Shown here piece after piece: positions 34,637-44,349 of a stretch of 64,000 bases of DNA. The notes beneath the pieces were generated by a model. The model was not told the DNA's origin, did not search any database, and saw only the letters and a list, made by a program, of their open reading frames with translations. The position numbers and the translations under genes were made by a program. The stretch spans positions 1 through 64,000 of the forward strand of contig NZ_DATCTU010000104.1 in NCBI RefSeq assembly GCF_036567765.1. The letters run 5' to 3'. This DNA comes from Pseudobacteroides sp. (GTDB taxonomy: Bacteria; Bacillota; Clostridia; Acetivibrionales; DSM-2933). Within the stretch, counting starts at the first letter, position 1. Each line of letters opens with the position of its first letter.

Positions 34637-37255
34637 TTAATATACTTTTATAGGAGTGGGAGTAGCAGTTGGTTGTACAATATCAACCTTGTTTATTTCT
34701 TTCAGATCTCCCATGTTGCTGGCTTTTATCTTGTTATTGGACAAAGTATAAAGAACATCATCTATATACATTATTCTGTTTATAAAACTGTCATTATTAT
34801 ACGAATAATAGTATTGTGATGAATTGATTTGTGCCAATTCCTGATCGGAAAGGTGTGTTATTCTTCCCTTTAATATAAAACCTTTTTCCATATCGATATT
34901 AAATACATAAGCTCCCTGATATGTAAACTTTCCATATTCAGGCATTGAAGTAGAAACAGTAACGGATGGGTCCTGCTTCTTTTCTTCAGGAATCTCATAC
35001 AATTTCACCGGGAAAGACATTATGTTTTTGGATTTGGAGAATAACAGTGCTTTTGGATTATATAAAAGCTCTGAGTCAGTTCCCCTGTCCCCAATAAGAA
35101 CCTTGAACTTCTCTTTTGGATTGTTTACATCAGTAATGTCAAACATTGCAACCTTCATACCCTGATACCATGCGAATTGATCGCTTCCTGATTCAATGGA
35201 ATCCTTGCCAAAGCCTATTACATGATTTTCATCATAAGGATGCAGATAATCACTATAACCAGGTATCTTTAATTCCCCCAAAATTGCAGGCTTGTTAGGG
35301 TCCTTCAGGTCAAATACGAATAATGGGTCCACCTTTTTAAATGTAACCATATATCCCCTGTCACCCATGAAACGAACAGAGTAAATCTTTTCACCAGGAG
35401 CTATGTTTTCAATTTTTCCCGTAATTTTAAAATTATCATCCATTACGTACAGGTTGTTTTTAGAAATATTATCTCCAGTTCCCCAAACAGAACCAACAGT
35501 AGTAGCAATTCTGAAATATCCCTTACTTTCATCCATTGAATACTGGTTTAAAATAGTTCCGGGCACTTCTCCCTTGCCTTTAAACGAAGATACGCCCTTA
35601 TCAATTGAGAACTTGTATATCAATGTGTTTTGAGTGTTATATAAAGGCATGGGCATTATGCCTACTGCAGGTTTTGCGAGAAGCACAGGATATGAATAAT
35701 AATTTGTCTCTGCAATATAAATATTGTTCTGAGATACATACATTTTATCTCCCGCACCTAAATAGCTTGTAAAATTTAGCTTGCTCCCCTTATCTTCAAC
35801 ATCAAATCCTGCTATGTTAAGATAATTTGGTCTTATAAACTCTGGGAAATAGTTGATATTGTCATAGTCAACACATTTATAGCTGTCTCCTAAGCTGGAA
35901 TCACGGTAGCGAGGCTTTGCGTAATCAGTGTCTCCATACTGGATGTAGTTATAGATTGATTTGTTTGTTACAAGGTACAATACCGAGTCAATCTTTCTAG
36001 ACGAAATATAATTTCCATCCACGTCAACAACTCTAATTGTTTTAATGTCCTTTTTATCGGTAATATCAAGTACAAAAGCCCTTGTTGTTGTCACGCTATA
36101 GGTTGGGATATAATTTGTAGGAGGTGCAATGAGACCTATACTAGGAGTTACTCTGCCTGGTGTTGGTGTAACTGCGGGTAGTATTGTAGATAATGAAGGT
36201 ACTGGTGTAGGAAGATTAACTTTTATAGTCTCATATGATGTGCCTATAACAATAAGCTTGTCCTTTCCAAGAAGCATCTCCCTTGGAGTAAAGGAAGTGT
36301 CTGTTGATAGGCTCAGCGTGTTTACAACTTCCATGTTGTTCGCAGGATAAGCTTTTGCCACGACAATCTTGTTTTTATTTACCTGGTATATGTATTCCCC
36401 ATCTGTCTGAACTACGTCGGCTTCATCAACACCCTCCACCTGACTGTTTACTTTTGAGTAGTCGGTGCTTTTAGGGGCATTAGGAGTAGCAGAACCACCT
36501 GGTGCAGCTGTGGCAACAGGTACCGGAATACCTGTCGGCATACCTGTAGTTGCATTCCATCCATCTAAATAGTATGTTGAATAGGTATTTTTAGGTATCA
36601 TATTTTTTAAATTTTCAAATGAACCTACAACAGGTAAAGGAGCAAAATGCTTGCGGTAGTCTTGAATTGTTTTGTTAAAATTTCTTGCAACAATAACCAC
36701 ATCAGCCATATTAACCGATGAGTCAGCATTCAGGTCACAGTCCCTTTTAAAATTCGGGTTTGCTGATGTTGTGTTAAAGGCTGTTGCTATTGTAATAACA
36801 TCAGACACATTAACAACACCATCCTGGACTCCATCCTTCGGAACATCCCCGGTCCAGAGCATAATAGGCTCTTTTTCAGTGCTTACAACTGTATCCGTCA
36901 ATACAACTATTCCTTCTACTGTTCTAGTAAGGCAGTTTCTTTTACTGAACTTCAGCGTATAACCTGAAGTATTTTCCGGAACATTTGGGATTTCAAAATA
37001 CCCTTTACCGTCAGCAGTTGCTGAAAGATCTGTTCCTTCAATCTGCACTCTCACCGGCGAATAAACCATGATTTCATTAACAGGAGCTCCTGAGGTTTCT
37101 ACAGACACATACCCTGAAACCTTATAGGCAGCAGTATTGTCCTGAGCTGCAGTATTATCTTCAGCCATAGAGACCACACTCATGCCAAACAGCATAAATA
37201 CTGCAAGCATGATACTTAAAACTCTTTTCGTTCTTTTACCAACACTTTTTGTCAT
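34637..37255 (-). CDS. Secreted beta-propeller protein with N-terminal X-module and dockerin
   Basis: This 872-residue protein has a signal peptide (about 1-31, ending SMA), then an X-module (about 43-132, KVSGYVSVETSG onward) and a dockerin (about 135-200, with DGVVNVSDVITIATAF and DSSVNMADVVIVARNF). A long C-terminal region follows from about 260. Its start, DYSKVNSQVEGVDEADVVQTDGEY, is the signature of the Beta_propel family (secreted archaeal/bacterial propellers of unknown function), which fills the rest. No catalytic motif of a glycoside hydrolase is present. The dockerin should attach it to the cellulosome, and N-terminal placement of an X-dockerin is unusual. It lies 198 bases downstream of the GH48 gene on the same strand and may share its transcript. 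Confidence 0.88.
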   Translation of the reverse strand: MTKSVGKRTKRVLSIMLAVFMLFGMSVVSMAEDNTAAQDNTAAYKVSGYVSVETSGAPVNEIMVYSPVRVQIEGTDLSATADGKGYFEIPNVPENTSGYTLKFSKRNCLTRTVEGIVVLTDTVVSTEKEPIMLWTGDVPKDGVQDGVVNVSDVITIATAFNTTSANPNFKRDCDLNADSSVNMADVVIVARNFNKTIQDYRKHFAPLPVVGSFENLKNMIPKNTYSTYYLDGWNATTGMPTGIPVPVATAAPGGSATPNAPKSTDYSKVNSQVEGVDEADVVQTDGEYIYQVNKNKIVVAKAYPANNMEVVNTLSLSTDTSFTPREMLLGKDKLIVIGTSYETIKVNLPTPVPSLSTILPAVTPTPGRVTPSIGLIAPPTNYIPTYSVTTTRAFVLDITDKKDIKTIRVVDVDGNYISSRKIDSVLYLVTNKSIYNYIQYGDTDYAKPRYRDSSLGDSYKCVDYDNINYFPEFIRPNYLNIAGFDVEDKGSKLNFTSYLGAGDKMYVSQNNIYIAETNYYSYPVLLAKPAVGIMPMPLYNTQNTLIYKFSIDKGVSSFKGKGEVPGTILNQYSMDESKGYFRIATTVGSVWGTGDNISKNNLYVMDDNFKITGKIENIAPGEKIYSVRFMGDRGYMVTFKKVDPLFVFDLKDPNKPAILGELKIPGYSDYLHPYDENHVIGFGKDSIESGSDQFAWYQGMKVAMFDITDVNNPKEKFKVLIGDRGTDSELLYNPKALLFSKSKNIMSFPVKLYEIPEEKKQDPSVTVSTSMPEYGKFTYQGAYVFNIDMEKGFILKGRITHLSDQELAQINSSQYYYSYNNDSFINRIMYIDDVLYTLSNNKIKASNMGDLKEINKVDIVQPTATPTPIKVY

Positions 37256-37453
37256 AAAACCCCCACTTTCTCTTTGTATTGATTATAATGGATTGCACTA
37301 CATGTAACTGTTTCATAAAATTACATATAGTAGCACCGATTACCAACATTTTTACTTTTATTGTATTTAAATGTACATTACTATTATATTATTTTTATTA
37401 TCAGTTTGTCAATGATGCTTAACATGGGTAAACCATATTATACGCATTACAGC

Positions 37454-40400
37454 TTAGTATTCTGAAGAAACTTTATTAAAACGCTTTGCTATTATAATAA
37501 CATCTCCCATGTTTATTGCATTGTCCCTGTTTAGATCAAACTCTTCAGAGTATTTACTATCAGAATTTGTTACACCAAATAACTTTGCAAGTGCAATAAT
37601 GTCTTTCATATTTATTACACCATCCTGCGGGTCCCCGGTATTAAAATCCCCAGCCCACAAAATAATTGGAGAGTTTGCAGCCGAAATAACCTTGTCGGAC
37701 TCTACCTTTATATTATTAATTACCCTTGCCAAAAACCCATCCTTTGATATTTTTAGAGAATATCCGTTTGTATTAGCAGGAACGTTCTTGATTTCAAAAT
37801 GCCCATCTTCATTAGTAACTGCCGATAATTTACCGTCACTTATCTCAACCTTAAACCCGCCTTTAACTTTAGGTGCTGAAGCCTGGCTATATGAAAAGTC
37901 GGCACTAACATAACCTGTTACGGTATAACCTGATGAAGAACCGGGAGTCGATGGCACAAGAGTAGAAGTAACAGAAGGCATAACAGGTGTTATACAATCA
38001 GGTTCTTTCCCCCACTCTAAAACATTCTTTACATACCCGGTAGTCTTAAGCCACTCTACGGGACTTTCTGCAGTTGGATTGTAAGAATAGTCATTTGCCT
38101 GATAATAGTTTGGCCAGTTGGGCTTGTTCCATCTAAGTTCTATTTTAATGCTTTCCCCTGGTTCCAGCTTCCCAGCCCCGGAATTAAACCCAAATTCCAT
38201 ATAATAATCCGCATCATCAGATGGCTCCTCAATAACACTGAACTTATATTTGACCCACTTCTTGAAGTCATGAAATCCGGTGGCATTTGTCACAGAAGCA
38301 CTGTCACAGGTAAACTCAGGCGGAATATCTTCACCTTCATTTATGTAATAGTACCTAAGTTTAATATCCTCCAGATTTATAGGCGAATCACTTACATTTG
38401 AAACAAAGAACCTTGGCCTGATACTGCTGGCAATATCTACAGGATTGGCATTATACTCCTCAATCTTTATTAATCCCTTAACAGGTGCAGGCGTAGGTGT
38501 AGGAACAGTAGTGGGTTTTTCTGAAGGCTTAACAACCTGTGGATTTCCGAAGAGTAAACTATATGTACCTAGAGCCAATGCTATATCACATTGTGCCCAG
38601 AAACGATGGTAGTTGAAGACAGGTGCCATACCGCTCTTGTAAGCATCCTCTACCTTCTTCCAGTCCGGATCATTTTTATACTTTGAACGTATATCAATAA
38701 ACTTGATACCGGGCTTGATTATATCTCCATTAGGCATGGTTCCTGTCCAGCCGCTTGGTACATATACAGTCTGATCAAAAAACTTGCTATAATCGGCACG
38801 TGCTTCCGGTGCCGAAAGACCTTTTTCATCCTTGTACATATTCCACATACGGTCAAGTAGCTCTTTTGCTAACAGCCTTGATGAGTCATCATATGTTGAC
38901 CACTTTTTTGTGGCTGCACTGTAGTATAATAATGTATTCGCCAATGAACCTGTTATGCCCAAATCAGTCCCATAATTTTCAACCTTAATATGCAGCCGGT
39001 CATTTTCCTGTCTCGCTCCATTCCAGGTATAAGGCTGTCCCGACCATGATATTGTTGATGGGATTTCGAACTTGCCATCGGGTGATAGCTTTACTTCTTT
39101 CTTAATCCAACCCACCCATTTATCCATAAGTTTTTTTGCAGCTTGATTTCCTGTTTCATAATACAATTCCGCTATACGCTGCATTGACCAGGCCTGAAAT
39201 CCAAACCATGTATTGCTTCCCGGATCTAAATAAACCGGGTTCGCTTCATATCCCATACCATAGAAGGTAGCTGTATCTTCGGAGAATAAGTCATATCTAC
39301 CGTTTAATGAGTTAGTAGCACCGCCTGCAATAGCTCCTTCATCAGACTGAAGCCATGTATAGAATTCCAGCTGCCTTTCAAAACTCTTTGCCCAGTCATT
39401 TGAGCCTGTTGTGGATTTTGGCTTGAATTCCGTCTGGTTTGACATAACCCATGCTGCCATTGGGTTTTGATAACCGAAATGATTGTGGCTTGAACCTATT
39501 TTCCACGACCAATAACCATTAAGTCCTCCTCCCCAGGCATAATACCATGCAAGCAGGTAATGGCATGAATCATAGTCAGTTCCTCCCGGACCTGCCTTTC
39601 CTTTACCTCCGATCACCCTGAAGTACTTGTCAAACATAGAATACCTGAGGTAATCCCCCAGCTTTGATGCCTTTGATACAGATCCTGTTACATTATAGCC
39701 CTGTTCTTTAGCCCACTTGCTAGCCCAATATGTAGCCTGGATTGCTCTTGCATCCGCATCGGAAGCGATAGAATACCTCCACTGCTTATCCGGTGCCGAA
39801 TCGGCAACAAAGAGATCTACAAAGCCCTTTTTACCGCCCCATCCTGGCTTAAAATTATCCCAGGATGGATGTGGTATAGTTTCCCATACCGATTCCTGGG
39901 GACCTCTTTGGTATGTATTCATAACTGACGGTTTGGTCCTTCCGTCTCCCCTTCTGCCATAGCCATACCAGTTATCTACATCCAGAAGCCAATGCATTCC
40001 ATACATTATGTCAGTGCCGTATGCAGATACCAAACCGGCATGCAGAGGATCGTTCCCTGATCTCACCTGATCACTCAGTGCACTGGGGTACTTATCGGGT
40101 GTTTCCCACTCAGCGGCAAATTGTGCAGGCTTTTCAGGGGTATACTTGTCCATACCGGGCTGGTCCAAAAAAGACGGTATAATATATTTTTCTGTAGCCA
40201 CCCAGGTTTGATCAAACTTTGACCAATCACTTGTAAACCTTCCATACATAGATGCAAGCCATATCCAGTAGCTAAATGCCTCACTTGTGGACTCATGTCC
40301 ATAATCAGGGGCTTCGCACATCAGGGTTTCCACAGAGTGATATGGTATACCTTTTTCACTGAAATAACCGTTATCAGGGTCATTGATCTTATCCCACATC

Positions 40401-40612
40401 TCCATAAATCTTTGCTGATATATATCAGCTGACCCCGATGCTGCCATTGAACCGCTTCTTTCTGTTACAACATAGGTTGCTGCAGCTAAAGGTATTGTTA
40501 TTGCCATGGTGATTATCCTTGCCGCCATTCTTTTGCTTATGCAATTGTTTTTGCACTTGTTTATTTTTAAGTCCACCCTTTCATGCAAATTTTTTTCTGA
40601 TCTTTTACTCAT
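37454..40612 (-). CDS. Cellulosomal GH48 processive cellulase with CBM3, X-module and dockerin
   Basis: This 1,052-residue enzyme starts at the ATG ending at 40612 (GGAGGAAAAAG upstream). A long basic N-region of about 30 residues precedes the hydrophobic signal segment (about 31-50). The GH48 domain runs from about 60 to 690, with the proton donor E107 in APDYGHESTSEA. A linker, a CBM3 module (about 710-870, GLIKIEEYNANP to LEWGKEPDC), a second linker, an X-module (about 895-985) and a dockerin (about 990-1050) follow. GH48 enzymes release cellobiose from reducing ends and are the dominant cellulosomal exocellulase. A family 48 cellulase is known from P. cellulosolvens; identity with that gene is unproven here. 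X-dockerin as in the GH9 at 6132. Confidence 0.95.
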   Translation of the reverse strand: MSKRSEKNLHERVDLKINKCKNNCISKRMAARIITMAITIPLAAATYVVTERSGSMAASGSADIYQQRFMEMWDKINDPDNGYFSEKGIPYHSVETLMCEAPDYGHESTSEAFSYWIWLASMYGRFTSDWSKFDQTWVATEKYIIPSFLDQPGMDKYTPEKPAQFAAEWETPDKYPSALSDQVRSGNDPLHAGLVSAYGTDIMYGMHWLLDVDNWYGYGRRGDGRTKPSVMNTYQRGPQESVWETIPHPSWDNFKPGWGGKKGFVDLFVADSAPDKQWRYSIASDADARAIQATYWASKWAKEQGYNVTGSVSKASKLGDYLRYSMFDKYFRVIGGKGKAGPGGTDYDSCHYLLAWYYAWGGGLNGYWSWKIGSSHNHFGYQNPMAAWVMSNQTEFKPKSTTGSNDWAKSFERQLEFYTWLQSDEGAIAGGATNSLNGRYDLFSEDTATFYGMGYEANPVYLDPGSNTWFGFQAWSMQRIAELYYETGNQAAKKLMDKWVGWIKKEVKLSPDGKFEIPSTISWSGQPYTWNGARQENDRLHIKVENYGTDLGITGSLANTLLYYSAATKKWSTYDDSSRLLAKELLDRMWNMYKDEKGLSAPEARADYSKFFDQTVYVPSGWTGTMPNGDIIKPGIKFIDIRSKYKNDPDWKKVEDAYKSGMAPVFNYHRFWAQCDIALALGTYSLLFGNPQVVKPSEKPTTVPTPTPAPVKGLIKIEEYNANPVDIASSIRPRFFVSNVSDSPINLEDIKLRYYYINEGEDIPPEFTCDSASVTNATGFHDFKKWVKYKFSVIEEPSDDADYYMEFGFNSGAGKLEPGESIKIELRWNKPNWPNYYQANDYSYNPTAESPVEWLKTTGYVKNVLEWGKEPDCITPVMPSVTSTLVPSTPGSSSGYTVTGYVSADFSYSQASAPKVKGGFKVEISDGKLSAVTNEDGHFEIKNVPANTNGYSLKISKDGFLARVINNIKVESDKVISAANSPIILWAGDFNTGDPQDGVINMKDIIALAKLFGVTNSDSKYSEEFDLNRDNAINMGDVIIIAKRFNKVSSEY

Positions 40613-40666
40613 TCTTTTTCCTCCTCCCCATACCAACTCATAGGTGATCTTTAAATAGACTTCATT

Positions 40667-40718
40667 TAGTCTTTATGCCTAGCCTTTATGCCTAGTCTTT
40701 ATATCTAGCCTTTATATC
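40667..40718. repeat. Four 13-base tandem repeats
   Basis: Units TAGTCTTTATGCC, TAGCCTTTATGCC, TAGTCTTTATATC and TAGCCTTTATATC follow each other exactly, with a decayed fifth unit running into the 3' end of the RNase Z gene. The T/C alternation at base 4 and the shared GCC or ATC endings show a 26-base higher-order pattern. They lie between RNase Z and the GH48 gene. Confidence 0.85.
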
Positions 40719-41629
40719 TAGTCTTCAAACCTCAACGTCTTTTTCATTAAATCCTTACTTGCCAAAGTGTTCGGGAATATATGGGCAGCATTTTCCAAAA
40801 ATTCATCCGGATTTTCTAAGGATGGGCTATAATGTGTAAGCCACATCTCTTTTACGTGTCCCTGCCGGGCAAGCTGAGCTGCTTCTTTAAACAGCATGTG
40901 CTTTTTTTCTATTGCCTTTTGAATCTTGTCATCCTCTCCGTACATTCCTTCACATACAAAGATATCTGAGTCCTTTATAAATTCCACCATTCCCTCTGTA
41001 GGCCTTGTATCGGTGCAATAAGAGATCTTAAGTCCTTTTCTCTCATCCCCCAACACCATGTCCGGTCTGTATATTTTGCCCTCATGCTCGATTTCCTCAC
41101 CCTTTTGAAGCTTGCTCCATAACCTTTGTGGGACACTTAATCTATTGGCCTTATCTACATCAAACTTACCCGGTCGCTTTATGTTAAAGCTGTATCCATA
41201 GCAGGGAATGTTATGATCCAGCATGAGATATTCCAATGATATACCGCTTACATCAATACAACTTCCAGCATCTTCTTCTACTTCAATCAAGTCAAGAGAA
41301 AAGGGAAGCTGTGGTGATATATATGTCAGGCATTCTACAACCTTATTTAGCCCTCTAGGACCGATTATTTTAAGGTTTTCCTCCCTGCCGGAATTGCCGA
41401 TAGTCAGCAAGAGTCCGGGCAAGCCTGCTATGTGATCTGCATGAAAGTGAGTAACGCAAATTGCTTCGATTGATTTAAAACCCCATTCAACATTTCTTAA
41501 TGTTATCTGGGTACCTTCTCCGCAATCAACAAGTATCATTTTACCATTATACCTGATTAACGCGGAAGAAAGCCACCTGCCAGGCAGAGGCATCATCCCG
41601 CCTGTTCCTAAAATACATATATCCAGCAT
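40718..41629 (-). CDS. rnz: Ribonuclease Z
   Basis: This 303-residue beta-lactamase-fold protein has the RNase Z motif set: LGTGGMMPLPGRWLSSALIRY at the N-terminus, DCGEGTQITLR, the zinc motif THFHADHIAGLPGLL (about 60-74), LDHNIPCYGYSF, SYCTDTRP and LTHYSP. The enzyme trims the 3' trailer of tRNA precursors, mainly those lacking an encoded CCA. GGAGAACGAT precedes the ATG. It is a housekeeping gene embedded between two cellulosomal genes on the same strand. Its stop codon lies in the 13-base tandem repeat. Confidence 0.92.
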   Translation of the reverse strand: MLDICILGTGGMMPLPGRWLSSALIRYNGKMILVDCGEGTQITLRNVEWGFKSIEAICVTHFHADHIAGLPGLLLTIGNSGREENLKIIGPRGLNKVVECLTYISPQLPFSLDLIEVEEDAGSCIDVSGISLEYLMLDHNIPCYGYSFNIKRPGKFDVDKANRLSVPQRLWSKLQKGEEIEHEGKIYRPDMVLGDERKGLKISYCTDTRPTEGMVEFIKDSDIFVCEGMYGEDDKIQKAIEKKHMLFKEAAQLARQGHVKEMWLTHYSPSLENPDEFLENAAHIFPNTLASKDLMKKTLRFED

Positions 41630-41716
41630 ATCGTTCTCCTAAATGTTATATTTATTATTTTATAATATAATATTATTTTACATTTTGGCACTATGTATTT
41701 CTACTATAAATACAAA

Positions 41717-41750
41717 AGAGGTATGAAAACGTTTGCATTTTCATACCTCT
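41717..41750 (-). terminator. Terminator of the CBM4-GH9 gene
   Basis: Perfect 13-base arms AGAGGTATGAAAA and TTTTCATACCTCT enclose an eight-base loop, 44 bases after the stop of the GH9 gene, followed by TTTTG on the minus strand. Confidence 0.85.
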
Positions 41751-41793
41751 GAATATTATTACAAAATTAGCTTGTTAATATATATTTTTAATA

Positions 41794-44349
41794 TTAATAA
41801 GTATACCCAAATTTCAAAGCGAGCATCATAACGTCAGCCATGTTTATAGCCCCATCTTTATTCAAATCGCAAGCAGGATCATACTTAGTATCAGATGAAG
41901 TAGTACCGAATGCTCTTGCTATAAACATAACGTCAGCCATGTTAACAGCACGGTCTTGGTTTACATCTTCAGGCACCTGAACAACTGTAGTAGGTTTAGT
42001 AGTAGTAGTCGGAGTTTCTGATGTTTGTACTACTCCACCATTATAAGTATCCAGGTAGTAAGTGATCCATGCAAGAGGAGCATTCCAGTTGATTGTTACT
42101 TCGTTTGTTGACCATGATTCAACGTGGTCAAGGAAAGTCAACTGTGCTGCAGAACCCTTCAAACCTGAACCGGAAGCCCATGGGTCCTGACAAGCTGAGT
42201 TTGGTCCGCCTGAAAGGAATCCTGGAGGTGCTGATGGGTATGCAGGATCTATCTGAGGACAGAAGAAACGGTGGTGAGGATACTTTAATGGGTTTTCTCC
42301 GTATCCTGTTACATAGTTCTGTAACAATGGGTTACGTCCCATCAGGTAGTCCATTGATTCTGTAACACCGTTGAAGTATTTTGAATTTCCCTTACTTACA
42401 TCAAAAGCGTAAGCCATAACGATTGACTCATTGATAACGAATGAGTTTGATGCCCAAGGGTAACCTGATATAGTCTCTGACTGACCGGCGAATTCGTTTA
42501 CGTAAGTTGATTCAGCAAGAGGTATACCATAACCTTCTTTAGCCTGAACTGCCATAAATGTATCAGCAGCCTTCATAATGCTTGTTCCTACTTCTGGGAA
42601 TTCAGTTAATTTGTGCAAAGCAAGTGAAAGGGTTCCTAAACCACCTGTAGCACCCCAGTCAAAGCATCCAGCCATACCGTTGGATTCACCTGACAATGTA
42701 ACAGGCATTTGGAATGCAGCTTTGTAGCCTTTTATATCAGTAAGGTAATCTGATTTACCAGTTGTAATATATAATTCACATGCTGCCCAGTAGAAATCAT
42801 CTTCTACATAGTTGTCACCGTAAGTTCCGCTACCTGGCTCTTGTCCGTATGGAGCATATACAGCAGGGTTTTTCTTAGCAGCAGCGTAAGCTGTTTCTGC
42901 TGCAGTCAAACATTTTGATGAGAATGCTGAGTCAGCTGTTTTCCACATACGTGCAGCCTGTGCAGCACATGCAGCAAGGTTTAATGTAGCTGCTGTTGAT
43001 GGTGGATAGTATATACGTTTCAATGTGTCCTGATCAGGACGAGTTGCCAATGCTGTCCAAGCTTCATCAGCCATTTTGTGAATTGCCATACCTGCTCTGT
43101 CATATCCTGAAGGAATCTGCATCTTGAGCATCCATTCCATTTCCCAGCGAGTTTCATCAAGCATATCATTTTTGCCGTTTCCGCTTTCTGGAATGTTTAA
43201 TTTGCTGTCAGCGAACTGAGCATCTTTACCTTTTGCAAGGGAGTGCTCATATATGTTCTGCATTGTCCACAGTGAGATACCACCGTTTACAACGTATTTA
43301 CCATGGTCACCTGCATCATACCATCCGCCTGTACCGTCAACGCTTGCAGGACCATTGTAGTTTCTTCCTGTAATTAGTGTAGCGGTATCTTTTGTATGAC
43401 CAGCTGCACGTGCCCATTTTGTGTCAACAGCATAAGGCATTTTAATTTCTATACCGCTTCTTGCATGATAGAAATACTTGATTGCATCATATTTCATTGA
43501 AGTATACATATCAGTGCCGATATCGAACGGGAAGCTTGTAGCACTACCAGCAACAAGCTGATAATTCTTACCAACAGTTTTGAAATCTGAGAAATCGATT
43601 ATCTGCACGTTTTCTCCTGATGCATGGTCAGGACCGTATGGTTTTGTAGTACCTGATGCAACAACTGTACCTGAGCTGTTTTTGAGCTGCCAAGTAGTAG
43701 TTGAAGCTCCCGCAGCTACTTTTAAAGTTGCCTTTTTAGCAGCATTTGGGTAATAACCCAGCTGATTTACACGGATATCTCTTGCTGGTGTAGCTGTTGG
43801 TACTGGAGTCGGCTTAAAATCTGGATCATCAAGTGACATTGAGATAAAGCTTATCTCAACAGGAAGTGAGGTGGCTAATTCACCACCAAGGTGGAAAGCC
43901 CACTCAGCAGTCTTATAGTCTTTACTTGCTGTGAACGTTTGATTTACAGTAAGAGTTTGTCCTGCTGTGATTGAGAATGGGTTCCAGTTGTTGTTCCAAG
44001 CTTCACCGTATGGCTCACCCATGTCTCCGATCTTTGTATAAATCTTAGTAGACTTATCCGCAGTTACAGAGAATTTAACTGTATACTTGTGATTTGCTTG
44101 AATTGCTATTTCTCTGTGTCTGATCTGAACATCCCATTTGTTTGTTCCTTTTCCGTCCATGTGAACAACATACTTGCCATCCTTAATAAATGAATAAGAG
44201 TTGTTTTCATTACTTTCAGATATGTGCCATGGTAAGCTGACTCCGCCTGTAAAGGTTGTGGTCTGGAGTAGCTCAGCTGCATTAGCTGTTGACGCTGCCG
44301 CCACTGCTGTAAATGAAAGCAGCCCAATTACTGATAATTTTTTTAGCAT
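41794..44349 (-). CDS. Cellulosomal CBM4-Ig-GH9 cellulase with dockerin (CbhA/CelK-like)
   Basis: This 851-residue enzyme has a signal peptide (about 1-24, ending TANA), a CBM4-type module (about 26-178), a Thr/Pro linker, an Ig-like domain (about 192-285, RDIRVNQLGYYPNAAKKATL), a GH9 domain (about 288-765), another linker and a dockerin (about 793-850). Active-site residues are D345 and D348 in WYDAGDHGKY, the YPHHR motif, and acid E750 in STNEVTINWN. CBM4-Ig-GH9 is the arrangement of C. thermocellum CbhA and CelK, processive cellobiohydrolases. The dockerin (DVNQDRAVNMADVMFIARAFG and a second repeat) has no X-module. GGAGGGAAAGAG precedes the ATG; strong codon bias suggests high expression. 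Confidence 0.95.
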   Translation of the reverse strand: MLKKLSVIGLLSFTAVAAASTANAAELLQTTTFTGGVSLPWHISESNENNSYSFIKDGKYVVHMDGKGTNKWDVQIRHREIAIQANHKYTVKFSVTADKSTKIYTKIGDMGEPYGEAWNNNWNPFSITAGQTLTVNQTFTASKDYKTAEWAFHLGGELATSLPVEISFISMSLDDPDFKPTPVPTATPARDIRVNQLGYYPNAAKKATLKVAAGASTTTWQLKNSSGTVVASGTTKPYGPDHASGENVQIIDFSDFKTVGKNYQLVAGSATSFPFDIGTDMYTSMKYDAIKYFYHARSGIEIKMPYAVDTKWARAAGHTKDTATLITGRNYNGPASVDGTGGWYDAGDHGKYVVNGGISLWTMQNIYEHSLAKGKDAQFADSKLNIPESGNGKNDMLDETRWEMEWMLKMQIPSGYDRAGMAIHKMADEAWTALATRPDQDTLKRIYYPPSTAATLNLAACAAQAARMWKTADSAFSSKCLTAAETAYAAAKKNPAVYAPYGQEPGSGTYGDNYVEDDFYWAACELYITTGKSDYLTDIKGYKAAFQMPVTLSGESNGMAGCFDWGATGGLGTLSLALHKLTEFPEVGTSIMKAADTFMAVQAKEGYGIPLAESTYVNEFAGQSETISGYPWASNSFVINESIVMAYAFDVSKGNSKYFNGVTESMDYLMGRNPLLQNYVTGYGENPLKYPHHRFFCPQIDPAYPSAPPGFLSGGPNSACQDPWASGSGLKGSAAQLTFLDHVESWSTNEVTINWNAPLAWITYYLDTYNGGVVQTSETPTTTTKPTTVVQVPEDVNQDRAVNMADVMFIARAFGTTSSDTKYDPACDLNKDGAINMADVMMLALKFGYTY

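Noticed and set aside
40667..40718. CRISPR array
   Set aside because: The units are direct 13-base repeats without spacers and no cas genes are present.
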